Positions 1-8,219 of a stretch of DNA of 64,000 bases are shown piece by piece. The position numbers were made by a program, and so were the translations under genes. Source of the stretch: Clostridium_X cadaveris (lineage in GTDB: Bacteria; Bacillota; Clostridia; Clostridiales; Clostridiaceae); NCBI RefSeq assembly GCF_039521325.1, contig NZ_BAAACD010000044.1. One strand, given 5' to 3'. Position 1 is the first letter of the stretch, and every line of letters starts with the position of its first letter. The notes below the pieces were generated by a model, which was not told the DNA's origin, made no database searches, and saw only the letters and a program-made list of their open reading frames with translations.

Positions 1-11
1 GTACAAAAAAA

Positions 12-60
12 GAACCTATATAGATAGACTCTCTTTTATTAGTGTCTATCTTATAGGTTC
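12..60. terminator. Bidirectional intrinsic terminator
   Basis: An inverted repeat pairs 12-29 with 44-60 (one bulged base). A run of A lies to its left and a T-rich stretch to its right. It can end the minus-strand YjiH gene and any plus-strand gene entering from outside the window. Confidence 0.8.
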
Positions 61-90
61 CATTTTATTTAGAAGATAGCATCTTTTTTA

Positions 91-1452
91 TTAGAATATT
101 ATATTCGCAAATAAAACTATAATTGGTAAAGTTACTAAAGTTCTCTCAACAAATATTATAAGCAAATTCTTTAACGATACTGGTATCTTAGAGCCTAGAA
201 GGACTCCTCCAACCTCTGACATGTATATTAGCTGAGTGACAGATGTACACGCTATTATGAACTTAGTCATTTCACTTGTTATTGTTGCAGAAGCTAAAAC
301 TGAAGGAAGAAGCATATCTGCAAAACCAACTATTAAAGTTTGAGAGGCAGCTACAGCTTCAGGAACTTGTAATAACTTTAATACAGGAATAAATGGTGTT
401 CCTAAGAACTGAAATATTGGAGTGTATTCAGCTATTATAAGAGCTAATGTAGCCATTCCCATAACTACAGGAAGTACTCCAAGCCACATGTCTAAAACAT
501 TCTTTAAACCATCTCTACAGAAACTTTGTACATCAGAATTTTTATCCGCTCTTTCTAATGCGTTTTCAAATGCCCAAGAAAATGATGAATGACCCTCTGG
601 AATTACCTCTTGATTTTGATTCTTTTGATTATTGTAGTAGTTATCAGGAATTTTTGATAGTGGAGGTATACGAGGGATTATTATAGCTGCAACGATTCCT
701 GCAAATGACACTGTAAGGTAAAAAGGTATAAATAAATGACTTAATCCAACTTGAGATATTACAACTAAACTGAAAGTTATAGAGACAGCAGAAAAAGTTG
801 TACTAACTATAGCAGCTTCTCTCTCAGAGTAAAAACCATCTTCGTATTGTTTGCTAGTAAGCATTACCCCTAGTGTACCATCTCCAAGCCAAGATGTTAT
901 ACAGTCTATTGATGAACGTCCTGGAAGGGTGAATATAGGTCTCATAACTTTAGTTAATAAGATTCCACAGAATTCTAATAAACCAAAGTTAAGAAGAAGA
1001 GGTAGTAATAATCCAGCAAAGAAAAAGATTGAAAATAGCAGTGTAATTAATTCATCTAAAACAAATCTTCCAGTGGAATCTGACCATATGAATTCTGGAC
1101 CAACACCTAAAAGTGAAGATATACAGAATACTGTTCCAAGAATTCTCACCATAAGCCAAATGTTATTTACATTGAATATAGAGTTTAAAAATTCATTTTC
1201 AACTATGAATTTTGGCTTCATAGCTTTGGTTATGATACTTCCAATAGTAGATATACATATGAGCCCAGTAACTATGTAAACTAAACTTTCGCCCAAAGCA
1301 TTAGTTAATAAGTTAGATAATATAGCAACGACTATAGTGATATCCCCTTCAGCATTTTTAACTGGAATCATAAATAGTAAGACTCCAATTATAGATGGTA
1401 TGAGGAATTTTAGAGTTTTATTTAAAGATCTATTAGATAATTTCGCTTCCAC
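91..1452 (-). CDS. YjiH-family nucleoside-recognition (Gate) membrane protein
   Basis: A 453-residue polytopic membrane protein. Its overall sequence matches the YjiH/Gate family (nucleoside recognition domain), a group related to concentrative nucleoside transporters and to SpmA/SpmB. The substrate is unknown for the family. About ten hydrophobic segments are visible, including one near residues 15-33 and several between 130 and 280, with a polar loop near 265-300 rich in Asn and Gln. The start is GTG at 1450-1452, preceded by an AAAGGAG site at good spacing. It stands alone, divergent from pyrC, with its own promoter and a possible operator upstream. Family assignment is fairly secure; function is not. 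Confidence 0.8.
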   Translation of the reverse strand: MEAKLSNRSLNKTLKFLIPSIIGVLLFMIPVKNAEGDITIVVAILSNLLTNALGESLVYIVTGLICISTIGSIITKAMKPKFIVENEFLNSIFNVNNIWLMVRILGTVFCISSLLGVGPEFIWSDSTGRFVLDELITLLFSIFFFAGLLLPLLLNFGLLEFCGILLTKVMRPIFTLPGRSSIDCITSWLGDGTLGVMLTSKQYEDGFYSEREAAIVSTTFSAVSITFSLVVISQVGLSHLFIPFYLTVSFAGIVAAIIIPRIPPLSKIPDNYYNNQKNQNQEVIPEGHSSFSWAFENALERADKNSDVQSFCRDGLKNVLDMWLGVLPVVMGMATLALIIAEYTPIFQFLGTPFIPVLKLLQVPEAVAASQTLIVGFADMLLPSVLASATITSEMTKFIIACTSVTQLIYMSEVGGVLLGSKIPVSLKNLLIIFVERTLVTLPIIVLFANIIF

Positions 1453-1500
1453 GTTTACTCTCCTTTATTTATAAAAATTAATATTTATACAATAATGATT

Positions 1501-1529
1501 ATTTTAATGCATAAAATGAATAAAATCAA
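1501..1529 (-). promoter_or_regulatory. Promoter of the YjiH gene
   Basis: Read on the minus strand, TTGATT (1524-1529) and TAAAAT (1501-1506) are 17 bases apart. One ATGCAT (1507-1512) sits in the spacer next to the -10 box. Confidence 0.6.
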
Positions 1530-1546
1530 TAGAAATTTATAGAAAA

Positions 1547-1564
1547 ATGCATATAATTATGCAT
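1547..1564. promoter_or_regulatory. Candidate operator: ATGCATA-N4-TATGCAT inverted repeat
   Basis: A perfect 7-base inverted repeat with a 4-base spacer, ATGCATATAATTATGCAT, lies just upstream of the YjiH -35 box. Two further ATGCAT words occur at 1507-1512 and 1589-1594. The spacing suggests a DNA-binding protein site; the protein is not identified. Confidence 0.4.
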
Positions 1565-1699
1565 AATTATAAGAATAGGTTTGAAATTATGCATCAAAGA
1601 TAAAAGTATTAACCTAAAAATAGGGGTGGCAAAGAGCTTAAAAAAATATTAAACTTAAAAGAGTACCTAAACTAAAAAAGGTATATAAGGAGGAAAAGT

Positions 1700-2965
1700 A
1701 TGATATTAATTAAGAACGGTAGGGTTGTTGACCCATATACCAAACGGAACGAGATTCTAGATATCATAGTTGAAGATGAAAAGATAAAGTCCTTAGGGAA
1801 ATTCTCAGAAGATGATAACTATGATGAAATTATAGATGCTGGTGGGATGATAGCAGCACCTGGACTTATAGACGTTCACGTGCATTTTAGAACACCGGGA
1901 TTTTCTCATAAGGAAGACTTTGCGACAGGAGCTGCATCTGCAGCAAGAGGCGGATTTACCACCGTAGTATGTATGGCGAATACTAGACCAGTCATTGACT
2001 CAGAGGACATATATAAAGAAGTCCAAAAACAGATTGAAAAACTTCCTATAAATGTAGTGCAAGCTGCTGCTATAACTAAGGGATTAAAGGGAAAAGAAAT
2101 CGTTGATATGAAAGCTCTGAAAGGGGAAGGGGTATTAGGATTTACTGATGACGGACTTCCACTTATGGATGAGAAGGTTCTGTTTGAAGCTATGAAGATG
2201 GCAAAGGAACTTAATGTACCTTTAAGCTTTCATGAAGAAAATCCAGCTTTCGTAAATTCTCCAGGAGTAAACCAAGGGAAAATTTCAGAACAGCTTGGCT
2301 TAGGAGGAGCATCATCTCTTGCAGAAGAAGTTATGGTAGCTAGAGACTGCATGATAGCATTAAAAACTGGAGCTAAGGTAAATATCCAGCACATAAGCTC
2401 AGGAGTTACAGTAGACATAATAAGAATGTCTAAAGCTCAAGGCGCTGATGTGTGGGCAGAAGTTACACCACACCATTTTTCTCTAAATGAAGAGGCAGTT
2501 CTAAAGTATGGCACTAATGCAAAGATGAATCCACCGCTTAGAACAGAAGAGGATAGGATGAAGCTTATAGAGGGACTCAAGGATAACACTATAGAATTAA
2601 TTGCAACTGACCATGCACCTCATACAGAGGAAGAGAAAAATGTAAGTTTTGGAAAAGCGCCAAGTGGCATTATTGGTCTTGAGACATCACTAGCTTTAGG
2701 AGTAACTAATCTAGTAAAGACTGGATATTTAACTATGATGGAGCTTATAGCAAAGATGACTTTAAATCCAGCAAAACTTTACAACATGCCTTATGGAACA
2801 TTAAAGGAGGGAGCAAGAGCAGATATAGTTCTTTTCAATGAAGATGAGTTGTGGAAAGTTGAAGACTTTAGTTCAAAATCTAAAAACTCTCCATTTATAG
2901 GACATGAACTCTACGGAAAAGTAAAGTATACAATATGTAGAGGTAAAGTGGTTTATAGGGACTAG
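1700..2965 (+). CDS. pyrC: Dihydroorotase PyrC
   Basis: Catalyses reversible cyclisation of carbamoyl-aspartate to dihydroorotate in pyrimidine synthesis. The 421-residue protein is a full-length class I dihydroorotase. The metal ligands are all visible: His60 and His62 in DVHVHFRTPG, Asp151, His178, His231 and Asp304 in ATDHAPH. Start is ATG with AAGGAGG seven bases upstream. It is followed 38 bases later by pyrK, so the three genes read as one operon. No pyrB, pyrI, pyrF or pyrE lies nearby, so the pathway is split over the genome. No clear attenuator is seen in the 250-base leader. Confidence 0.97.
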   Translation: MILIKNGRVVDPYTKRNEILDIIVEDEKIKSLGKFSEDDNYDEIIDAGGMIAAPGLIDVHVHFRTPGFSHKEDFATGAASAARGGFTTVVCMANTRPVIDSEDIYKEVQKQIEKLPINVVQAAAITKGLKGKEIVDMKALKGEGVLGFTDDGLPLMDEKVLFEAMKMAKELNVPLSFHEENPAFVNSPGVNQGKISEQLGLGGASSLAEEVMVARDCMIALKTGAKVNIQHISSGVTVDIIRMSKAQGADVWAEVTPHHFSLNEEAVLKYGTNAKMNPPLRTEEDRMKLIEGLKDNTIELIATDHAPHTEEEKNVSFGKAPSGIIGLETSLALGVTNLVKTGYLTMMELIAKMTLNPAKLYNMPYGTLKEGARADIVLFNEDELWKVEDFSSKSKNSPFIGHELYGKVKYTICRGKVVYRD

Positions 2966-3003
2966 ATAGCTAGAATTTTTAAGATACTTAGGAGGTAATA
3001 ACT

Positions 3004-3714
3004 GTGGCAAAGGTAATTTATAATAACAAACTTTCAAAAGACATGTATTTGATGAAATTAGAGGGAATCTCTAAGGGAGAAATGGGACAATTTGCAATGC
3101 TTAGAGCTTGGGATACATATCCTGTATTATCAAGACCTATAAGCATATATGATATAGATGAAGAAGGAATATCATTCTTATACAAGGTTGTTGGACAGGG
3201 AACAGAAATATTTGCTACTCTTCATGAAGGGGATAATGTAGATGTTCAAGGACCTTACGGAAATGGATTTCCAAAAGTAGAAGGGAAGATAGCATTAGTA
3301 GGAGGGGGAGTAGGAGTCGCTCCACTATACTTAACAGCTAAAAGACTAAAGGAATACAATAAAGACAGCATAGTTGACATATACCTAGGATTCAGTGACG
3401 AGGCTATACTTATAGAAGAATACGAGAAGGTTTCAGACAAGGTAGTTACAAATGTAGGAGGATTCATAACAGACGATATAGACCCAAATGAGTATGACTA
3501 CATATTAACATGTGGACCAGAAATAATGATGAAGATTTTGTGTAAGAAAGCTGCTTCATCAAAGGCAAAGGTTTATGTGTCTATGGAAAACAGAATGGCT
3601 TGTGGAGTAGGAGCTTGCCTTGTTTGTACTTGTAAGACTCATACAGGAAATAAAAAGGCATGTAAAGATGGTCCTGTATTCTTAGCTGAGGAGGTATTTG
3701 AAAATGAGCAATAG
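3004..3714 (+). CDS. pyrK: Dihydroorotate dehydrogenase electron-transfer subunit PyrK
   Basis: Carries electrons from the PyrD flavin to NAD+ in the heterotetrameric class 1B dihydroorotate dehydrogenase. The 236-residue protein shows an FAD-binding RPISIYD (44-50), a glycine-rich nucleotide loop GGGVGVAP (100-107), and a [2Fe-2S] set of cysteines (C200, C205, C208, C220). The start is GTG at 3004 behind AGGAGGTAA. It ends 11 bases inside pyrD, which suggests translational coupling and fits stoichiometric subunits. Confidence 0.95.
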   Translation: MAKVIYNNKLSKDMYLMKLEGISKGEMGQFAMLRAWDTYPVLSRPISIYDIDEEGISFLYKVVGQGTEIFATLHEGDNVDVQGPYGNGFPKVEGKIALVGGGVGVAPLYLTAKRLKEYNKDSIVDIYLGFSDEAILIEEYEKVSDKVVTNVGGFITDDIDPNEYDYILTCGPEIMMKILCKKAASSKAKVYVSMENRMACGVGACLVCTCKTHTGNKKACKDGPVFLAEEVFENEQ

Positions 3715-4609
3715 ATTAAAGGTAGATTTTGCAGGAGTAGAATTCAAAAATCCAGTGATATTAGCATCAGGAACCTGTGGATTTGGTAGAGAGTATAATG
3801 AAATTTTTGATATAGAAAAGTTAGGTGGAATATCCTCAAAAGGATTAACCTTAAACCCTAAGCCAGGAAATGACGGCATAAGAATTTGGGAAACACCTAG
3901 TGGAATAATGAACAGTGTAGGATTGGAAAATCCAGGGGTTAAAGGCTTCATAGAAAAGGATCTAGATTGGGTAAACAGCTTAGACCTTGTAAATGTAGTA
4001 AACCTAGGTGGAAACACTATAGAAGATTATCTTAAGGGTGTGGAGCTTTTAAATGACCAAAAGCTTGATATACTTGAACTTAACATATCATGCCCTAATG
4101 TAAAGCATGGCGGAATGGCATTTGGAACTAATACAGCCTTAGCTAGAGAAGTTGTTAGAGAGATAAGAAAAGTTTGCAAACATAAGCTTGTTATCAAACT
4201 TTCTCCTAATGCAGAAAACATAGTAGATATAGCTAAAGCCTGTGAAGAAGAGGGAGCAGATGGAATCTCTTTAGTAAATACATTTTTAGCACTAGCTATA
4301 GATATAAACAAGAGAAAACCAGTATTCAACAACGGTTATGCAGGATTGTCAGGTCCAGCTATAAAACCTATAGCACTTAGAATGGTAAACCAAGTTAGCA
4401 AAGCAGTATCTATCCCAGTTATGGGAATGGGGGGAATAACTACTTGGCAGGATGCTATAGAGTTCATAATGGCAGGAGCAACTACAATTCAAATTGGAAC
4501 AGCTTCTTTCATGAGACCAAACATATCATTAGATATAATAGATGGTATGGAAAAGTATATGGAAGAAAATAATATTGAGAGTCTTGATGAAATAAGAGGG
4601 ATTATTTAA
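3704..4609 (+). CDS. pyrD: Dihydroorotate dehydrogenase (NAD+) catalytic subunit PyrD
   Basis: Oxidises dihydroorotate to orotate. The catalytic base is a cysteine (C130 in NISCPN), which marks class 1B, the type that works with PyrK. ATG at 3704 is chosen over an in-frame TTG at 3698 because GAGGAGG (3688-3694) is nine bases away. It gives 301 residues, usual for the family. It overlaps pyrK by 11 bases and is followed by a strong terminator at 4700. Confidence 0.96.
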   Translation: MSNRLKVDFAGVEFKNPVILASGTCGFGREYNEIFDIEKLGGISSKGLTLNPKPGNDGIRIWETPSGIMNSVGLENPGVKGFIEKDLDWVNSLDLVNVVNLGGNTIEDYLKGVELLNDQKLDILELNISCPNVKHGGMAFGTNTALAREVVREIRKVCKHKLVIKLSPNAENIVDIAKACEEEGADGISLVNTFLALAIDINKRKPVFNNGYAGLSGPAIKPIALRMVNQVSKAVSIPVMGMGGITTWQDAIEFIMAGATTIQIGTASFMRPNISLDIIDGMEKYMEENNIESLDEIRGII

Positions 4610-4655
4610 GAAGAGTTAAGAGTGACGTAGTGAAGAGTTGATTAAGAAGAGTTAA
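4606..4655 (+). repeat. Short direct repeat in the pyrD 3' region
   Basis: TTAAGAAGAGTTAA occurs at 4606-4619 and again at 4642-4655; the first copy overlaps the pyrD stop. It is followed by a small palindrome CTGATCTGAGATCAG (4664-4678). No function is apparent. Confidence 0.4.
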
Positions 4656-4699
4656 AAGTTGGACTGATCTGAGATCAGGGGAAATATAATAAATAGAGA

Positions 4700-4742
4700 G
4701 AGGCAGTGATTGGGTTTTTGCGAATCACTGCCTCTTGTTTTT
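4700..4742 (+). terminator. Terminator of the pyr operon
   Basis: A 12-base perfect stem (4700-4711 with 4723-4734) is followed by TTGTTTTTT. Confidence 0.9.
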
Positions 4743-4773
4743 TATATACTTTTCAAAACATAAAATTGTAATA

Positions 4774-4986
4774 CTATTTGCTAGCTTCTATAAGCTCAAC
4801 GATTTTGTTTTTGCATCTTGCTCCGCAGCATCCACCTTTAGCTGCACCAGTTGCTTCTTTTACTTTTTCTAAAGTGTCAGCACCTTCTGCTATAGCATTT
4901 TTTATAGTTTGGCGTGATATAGCTTTGCATAAACACACCTTAGTAACTTTATCTAATATTTCTTCGTTTAATCCATTGTTCTCCAT
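4774..4986 (-). CDS. Small BFD-like (2Fe-2S)-binding protein
   Basis: A 70-residue protein with a CLC pair near residue 19 and a second cluster GGCCGARC near residue 54. This is the layout of the BFD-like [2Fe-2S] helical domain found in bacterioferritin-associated ferredoxin and in NirB, NifU and oxidoreductase tails. It stands alone, so it may be a free electron carrier or iron-handling protein. ATG at 4986 is chosen because AAGGAG lies just upstream; an in-frame TTG 18 bases earlier would place the ribosome site inside the gene. The partner is unknown. Confidence 0.8.
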   Translation of the reverse strand: MENNGLNEEILDKVTKVCLCKAISRQTIKNAIAEGADTLEKVKEATGAAKGGCCGARCKNKIVELIEASK

Positions 4987-5080
4987 AGTTATCTCCTTAA
5001 TCAATATCTATTATTAATTAGTAATAATTATATTTAATCATAAAACTAAAATTAAATCAATGGTAAAATAAAGGTAAATG

Positions 5081-6118
5081 CTATTTTTCATATAGGCTTT
5101 CTTCAGGTAGTTCCCTTAAAGCTAGGTGAACTCTTTTAGAAGGAAGCATATCTTTAAAGGGTGGACTCATAAGCTGTTTCCAACGTCTGCTTCCTGCTGC
5201 ACCATGAAATAGTTCTAATGCATGTTTTAAGATAGAATAAGAAGATAAACCTTTGGATTCTAAATTTTCCATATAAGGAAGGATGCCATTTAAAATATCG
5301 GCTCTTGATACATTATTTTCTTCTTTATCTTCAAAAAAATTATCAATTTTTCTAAGCATGAATGGATTTTCATAGGAGGCTCTTCCTATCATGACACCAT
5401 CAACATGGTTTAGGTGATGAGTTATTTCTTCAGGAGTTTTTATATCACCATTGATCTCTATATTTAAATGAGGAAAGTCTTCTTTAAGTCTATACACCAC
5501 ATCATAATCTAGAGGAGGGACCTCTCTATTTTCTTTTGGACTTAAGCCTTTTAGAATAGCTGAACGGGCATGAATAGTGAATCTGTCAACTTTTGCACCT
5601 TCTATAGTAGTTACAAAATTAACTAAATCATCATAACTATTTAGAACTTCTTTATTGCAAGTTCCTGGAACTAAAATACCACCACCGTCTATGCCGATTC
5701 TATGTTTTATGGTTATTGGTTTTGAGGTAGCTTCTCTCATAGCTAGAAGCATTTCTTTTACAAGCTCAGGATAAGCCATAAGGTATGCCCCCATGGCATT
5801 TCCAGACACTCTATCAGAGGGACAACCTACATTTAGATTTATTTCGCTATAATTCCAAGGTTCGGCATTTTTTACAGCTTTATATATATCCTCTGGTTTA
5901 CATCCTGCAATTTGAAGTGCTACTGGACCTTCTTTAGGGCTAAAGCTTAAAAGTTTCTCTAAATCACCATATATTAAAGCTTGGGCTGTTATCATTTCCG
6001 TATATAATAAAGATTTTTTTGTTATTTGCCTTAAAAAAAACCTAAAGTGCTTATCGGTTCTATCTACCATAGGAGCGATACTGACCTTAGGAGTTTTTAT
6101 GTTTGATATGTATCTCAT
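5081..6118 (-). CDS. dusA: tRNA-dihydrouridine synthase, DusA type
   Basis: An FMN enzyme that reduces uridine to dihydrouridine in the tRNA D-loop. The N-terminal APMVDRTDKHFR and the catalytic stretch NLNVGCPSDRV (Cys99) are typical, as is SPKENREVPPLDY, which points to the DusA subfamily rather than DusB. It has 345 residues, full length. The ATG has AAGGAGGTAA in front. It is monocistronic, with no hairpin clearly visible at its end. Confidence 0.92.
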   Translation of the reverse strand: MRYISNIKTPKVSIAPMVDRTDKHFRFFLRQITKKSLLYTEMITAQALIYGDLEKLLSFSPKEGPVALQIAGCKPEDIYKAVKNAEPWNYSEINLNVGCPSDRVSGNAMGAYLMAYPELVKEMLLAMREATSKPITIKHRIGIDGGGILVPGTCNKEVLNSYDDLVNFVTTIEGAKVDRFTIHARSAILKGLSPKENREVPPLDYDVVYRLKEDFPHLNIEINGDIKTPEEITHHLNHVDGVMIGRASYENPFMLRKIDNFFEDKEENNVSRADILNGILPYMENLESKGLSSYSILKHALELFHGAAGSRRWKQLMSPPFKDMLPSKRVHLALRELPEESLYEK

Positions 6119-6275
6119 AGTTACCTCCTTAAAGGGTTTAGAATTATATTTTTTAATATATCATATCAAAGTAGAGTAAAGAAAGGGGAGGAAAATATAA
6201 TTGCACAAAAACTGTAACATATTGGTAAGGAGTAGTATAAAATGAAATATGGTAGAAATTAAATTGGAGGACTGT

Positions 6276-7229
6276 ATGCAAGATAAAAATCCAAATAGCC
6301 TTTTTGGAGCAGATATAAATGAGTATAGCCAAAATGTAAACTTTCCAATACTAGCAACATCTGTAGATTTTTTGTATTTGAGAGCATCAGGGTCAGCAAG
6401 CGGAAGATTTAGGATAGATAAAAAATTTATAGACTTTGCAAAACAATCTAGGGAATATGGAATTCCTGTAGGTGCATATCATTATGCTGTTCCTTCAGCA
6501 AATCTTACAACTGCTGATTCTCAATGCGATGATTTTATAGCTACGTTGCAAAAAGGATTTGGCGATGGAGATTATGGAGACTTATTTCCAGTTGTAGATG
6601 TAGAAGCACCAGTAGATAGATCCATAACAACTGCACAGCTTTTGAACTGGGTTGATAGATTTAGGAAGAGATTTGAGAAACGTACAAGAAGAAGACTTAT
6701 GCTATACACAGGAGCATTTTTCATAGATATTTATGATAATTTCCTTTATCCAGGAAAGGGATATATATTATCTGACATGCCATTATGGATAGCTATGTAC
6801 ACAAGTATAAAAGGAAACCCTCCTTATCCTATGAATCAAGGTGGATGGACAAGGTGGAGAATATGGCAGTTTAGCGAATCAGGAAAGGTTAATGGTGTTT
6901 CATCTCCAGTAGATTTGAACTGGGGGCCAAATGATCTTTCACTTTTGATGCCTCCGCAAAAAGTAAGCAATTTAAATGCAACTAAAATTGGAAATGTTAT
7001 AACTGCTACATGGACAAAATCTAAAGAAAAAGATATATCAGGATATAATCTTTATTTGAATAATGCATATGCAGGAACTGCTTCAAAGGATGCTACTACT
7101 TTTAAAATAGATGCAAGCAAATTCAAGATACCAGCTGGAACACCTCTTATAGTATCCATAGAACCTTTTGATTTAGATAATGATTTTGCAACTAAGAGAA
7201 CTGAAACTCGTGTAAAAGAAGCAAGATGA
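6276..7229 (+). CDS. GH25 lysozyme with C-terminal fibronectin-III-like domain
   Basis: A muramidase of glycoside hydrolase family 25 (317 residues). The catalytic barrel fills about residues 1-210: GADINEYSQ near the N terminus, GAYHYAVPS on strand 3 and the catalytic PVVDVEAP near residue 108. From about residue 225 to the end lies a beta-rich segment (WTKSKEKDISGYNLYLN) resembling a fibronectin type III domain, which could bind the wall. No signal peptide is present from either ATG. ATG at 6276 is preferred because TTGGAGG sits five bases upstream. Without a secretion signal it would need holin-like release, lysis or another route. It is not surrounded by phage genes. It ends at a strong bidirectional terminator. 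Confidence 0.88.
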   Translation: MQDKNPNSLFGADINEYSQNVNFPILATSVDFLYLRASGSASGRFRIDKKFIDFAKQSREYGIPVGAYHYAVPSANLTTADSQCDDFIATLQKGFGDGDYGDLFPVVDVEAPVDRSITTAQLLNWVDRFRKRFEKRTRRRLMLYTGAFFIDIYDNFLYPGKGYILSDMPLWIAMYTSIKGNPPYPMNQGGWTRWRIWQFSESGKVNGVSSPVDLNWGPNDLSLLMPPQKVSNLNATKIGNVITATWTKSKEKDISGYNLYLNNAYAGTASKDATTFKIDASKFKIPAGTPLIVSIEPFDLDNDFATKRTETRVKEAR

Positions 7230-7234
7230 TATAA

Positions 7235-7279
7235 AAATAAGGTGCTGCAAATATTTAGTACATTTGCAGCACCTTATTT
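7235..7279. terminator. Bidirectional terminator between convergent genes
   Basis: A perfect 18-base stem pairs 7235-7252 with 7262-7279. It serves the lysozyme gene on plus and the small membrane protein on minus. Confidence 0.9.
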
Positions 7280-7798
7280 TTATTGAATGATTAGTTTTTC
7301 TGGTACATATCTCATCATTAGGATTCTAAATATATCAAACTCATCTTTATGTAGAGTAAAAGTTATAAGCTTTTTTTCACTTAAGACATTAGTGATTATT
7401 ATATACACTTTTAAGGGTTTGTTTTTGTCAAAATACCATTGATAAATAGAGGACCAAGAAAAATAAGAATTCACTTCATTGAAACTATTTAATATGGCTA
7501 ATCCTTTTTTGTATATACAAAAATAAGGAGAAAGCAACTTTACATGTATAGATACATTAAGTATTGTTAAACATGATATAAAGAGAATGCCTAAGCTATA
7601 GTTGGTAACTATTGAAAATACCATACATATAAATAGAATTATATAAATGAAGGAAAATAATACTGAAGTACCTAGTGATTTTTTAAAAAGAATTTCATTT
7701 TTCCGTAGCTTGAAATTTTTGCTTCTATAAGAATTTAATGACATTACTAATATAAAAACAATAGCAAGTATATTTATAAATGTTGCAAGTATTTCCAT
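7280..7798 (-). CDS. Small membrane protein of unknown function
   Basis: A 172-residue protein I cannot assign. Three hydrophobic segments are visible near residues 4-21, 46-68 and 70-90. A soluble tail follows with YKKGLAILNSFNEVNSYFSWSS and an aromatic, PH-like pattern, as in several uncharacterised clostridial membrane proteins (DUF5673-like, a guess). The ATG has AGGAGA upstream. It is monocistronic and its stop lies at the shared terminator. Confidence 0.65.
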   Translation of the reverse strand: MEILATFINILAIVFILVMSLNSYRSKNFKLRKNEILFKKSLGTSVLFSFIYIILFICMVFSIVTNYSLGILFISCLTILNVSIHVKLLSPYFCIYKKGLAILNSFNEVNSYFSWSSIYQWYFDKNKPLKVYIIITNVLSEKKLITFTLHKDEFDIFRILMMRYVPEKLIIQ

Positions 7799-7884
7799 GA
7801 GTCTCCTGACATTATATTATTTCACTATTACATTATATTCAGGCCATGAAATTAATATCATGATTTTAAAAAAACTTAATGGAA

Positions 7885-7913
7885 TTGACAATATTCACTA
7901 TATATAATATAAT
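7885..7913 (+). promoter_or_regulatory. Consensus promoter of ileS
   Basis: TTGACA (7885-7890) and TATAAT (7908-7913) with exactly 17 bases between. Transcription would start near 7920 and cover the T-box leader. Confidence 0.85.
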
Positions 7914-7919
7914 ACAACT

Positions 7920-8175
7920 TAATGAAAAACTGTGATTAGGAAAAGTACTTAAGTCTTGACCTCTCAGAGAGTGGCGATTGGTGGAAAGTCATAGGAATAT
8001 AGATTAGGGAATATCACCTAGGAGTTGAAAGCTGAACTTATAGTAAGCTGTTCCGTAGTTCTGCGTTAAAGAATAGAGCATGATGGTGCTTGAAATTAGA
8101 CTTTAGTATACTTAAAGTCAGCCAATGGTGGTATAGCGAGTTTTAACTTCGTCCTTTGGGATGGAGTTTTTTTAT
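7920..8175 (+). ncRNA. T-box leader (isoleucine) of ileS
   Basis: A tRNA-sensing antitermination leader. The specifier codon ATC (8013-8015) sits in the expected context GGAATATCACC. The conserved T-box element with its TGGT bulge is at 8124-8139. A terminator stem (8145-8154 with 8159-8168) runs into a T tract. Uncharged tRNA-Ile should prevent termination and raise ileS expression. Confidence 0.93.
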
Positions 8176-8219
8176 TTATCTAAATATAGAATTTACTAAA
8201 CAGAAAGGAGAATTAAGTT

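Noticed and set aside
851..1279. Plus-strand open frame of 142 codons inside the YjiH gene
   Set aside because: No ribosome site, no recognisable domain, fully within a convincing membrane protein gene.
4606..4678. Repeated TTAAGAAGAGTTAA and small palindrome after pyrD as a mobile-element footprint
   Set aside because: Too short, no target-site duplication or terminal repeats of any element.
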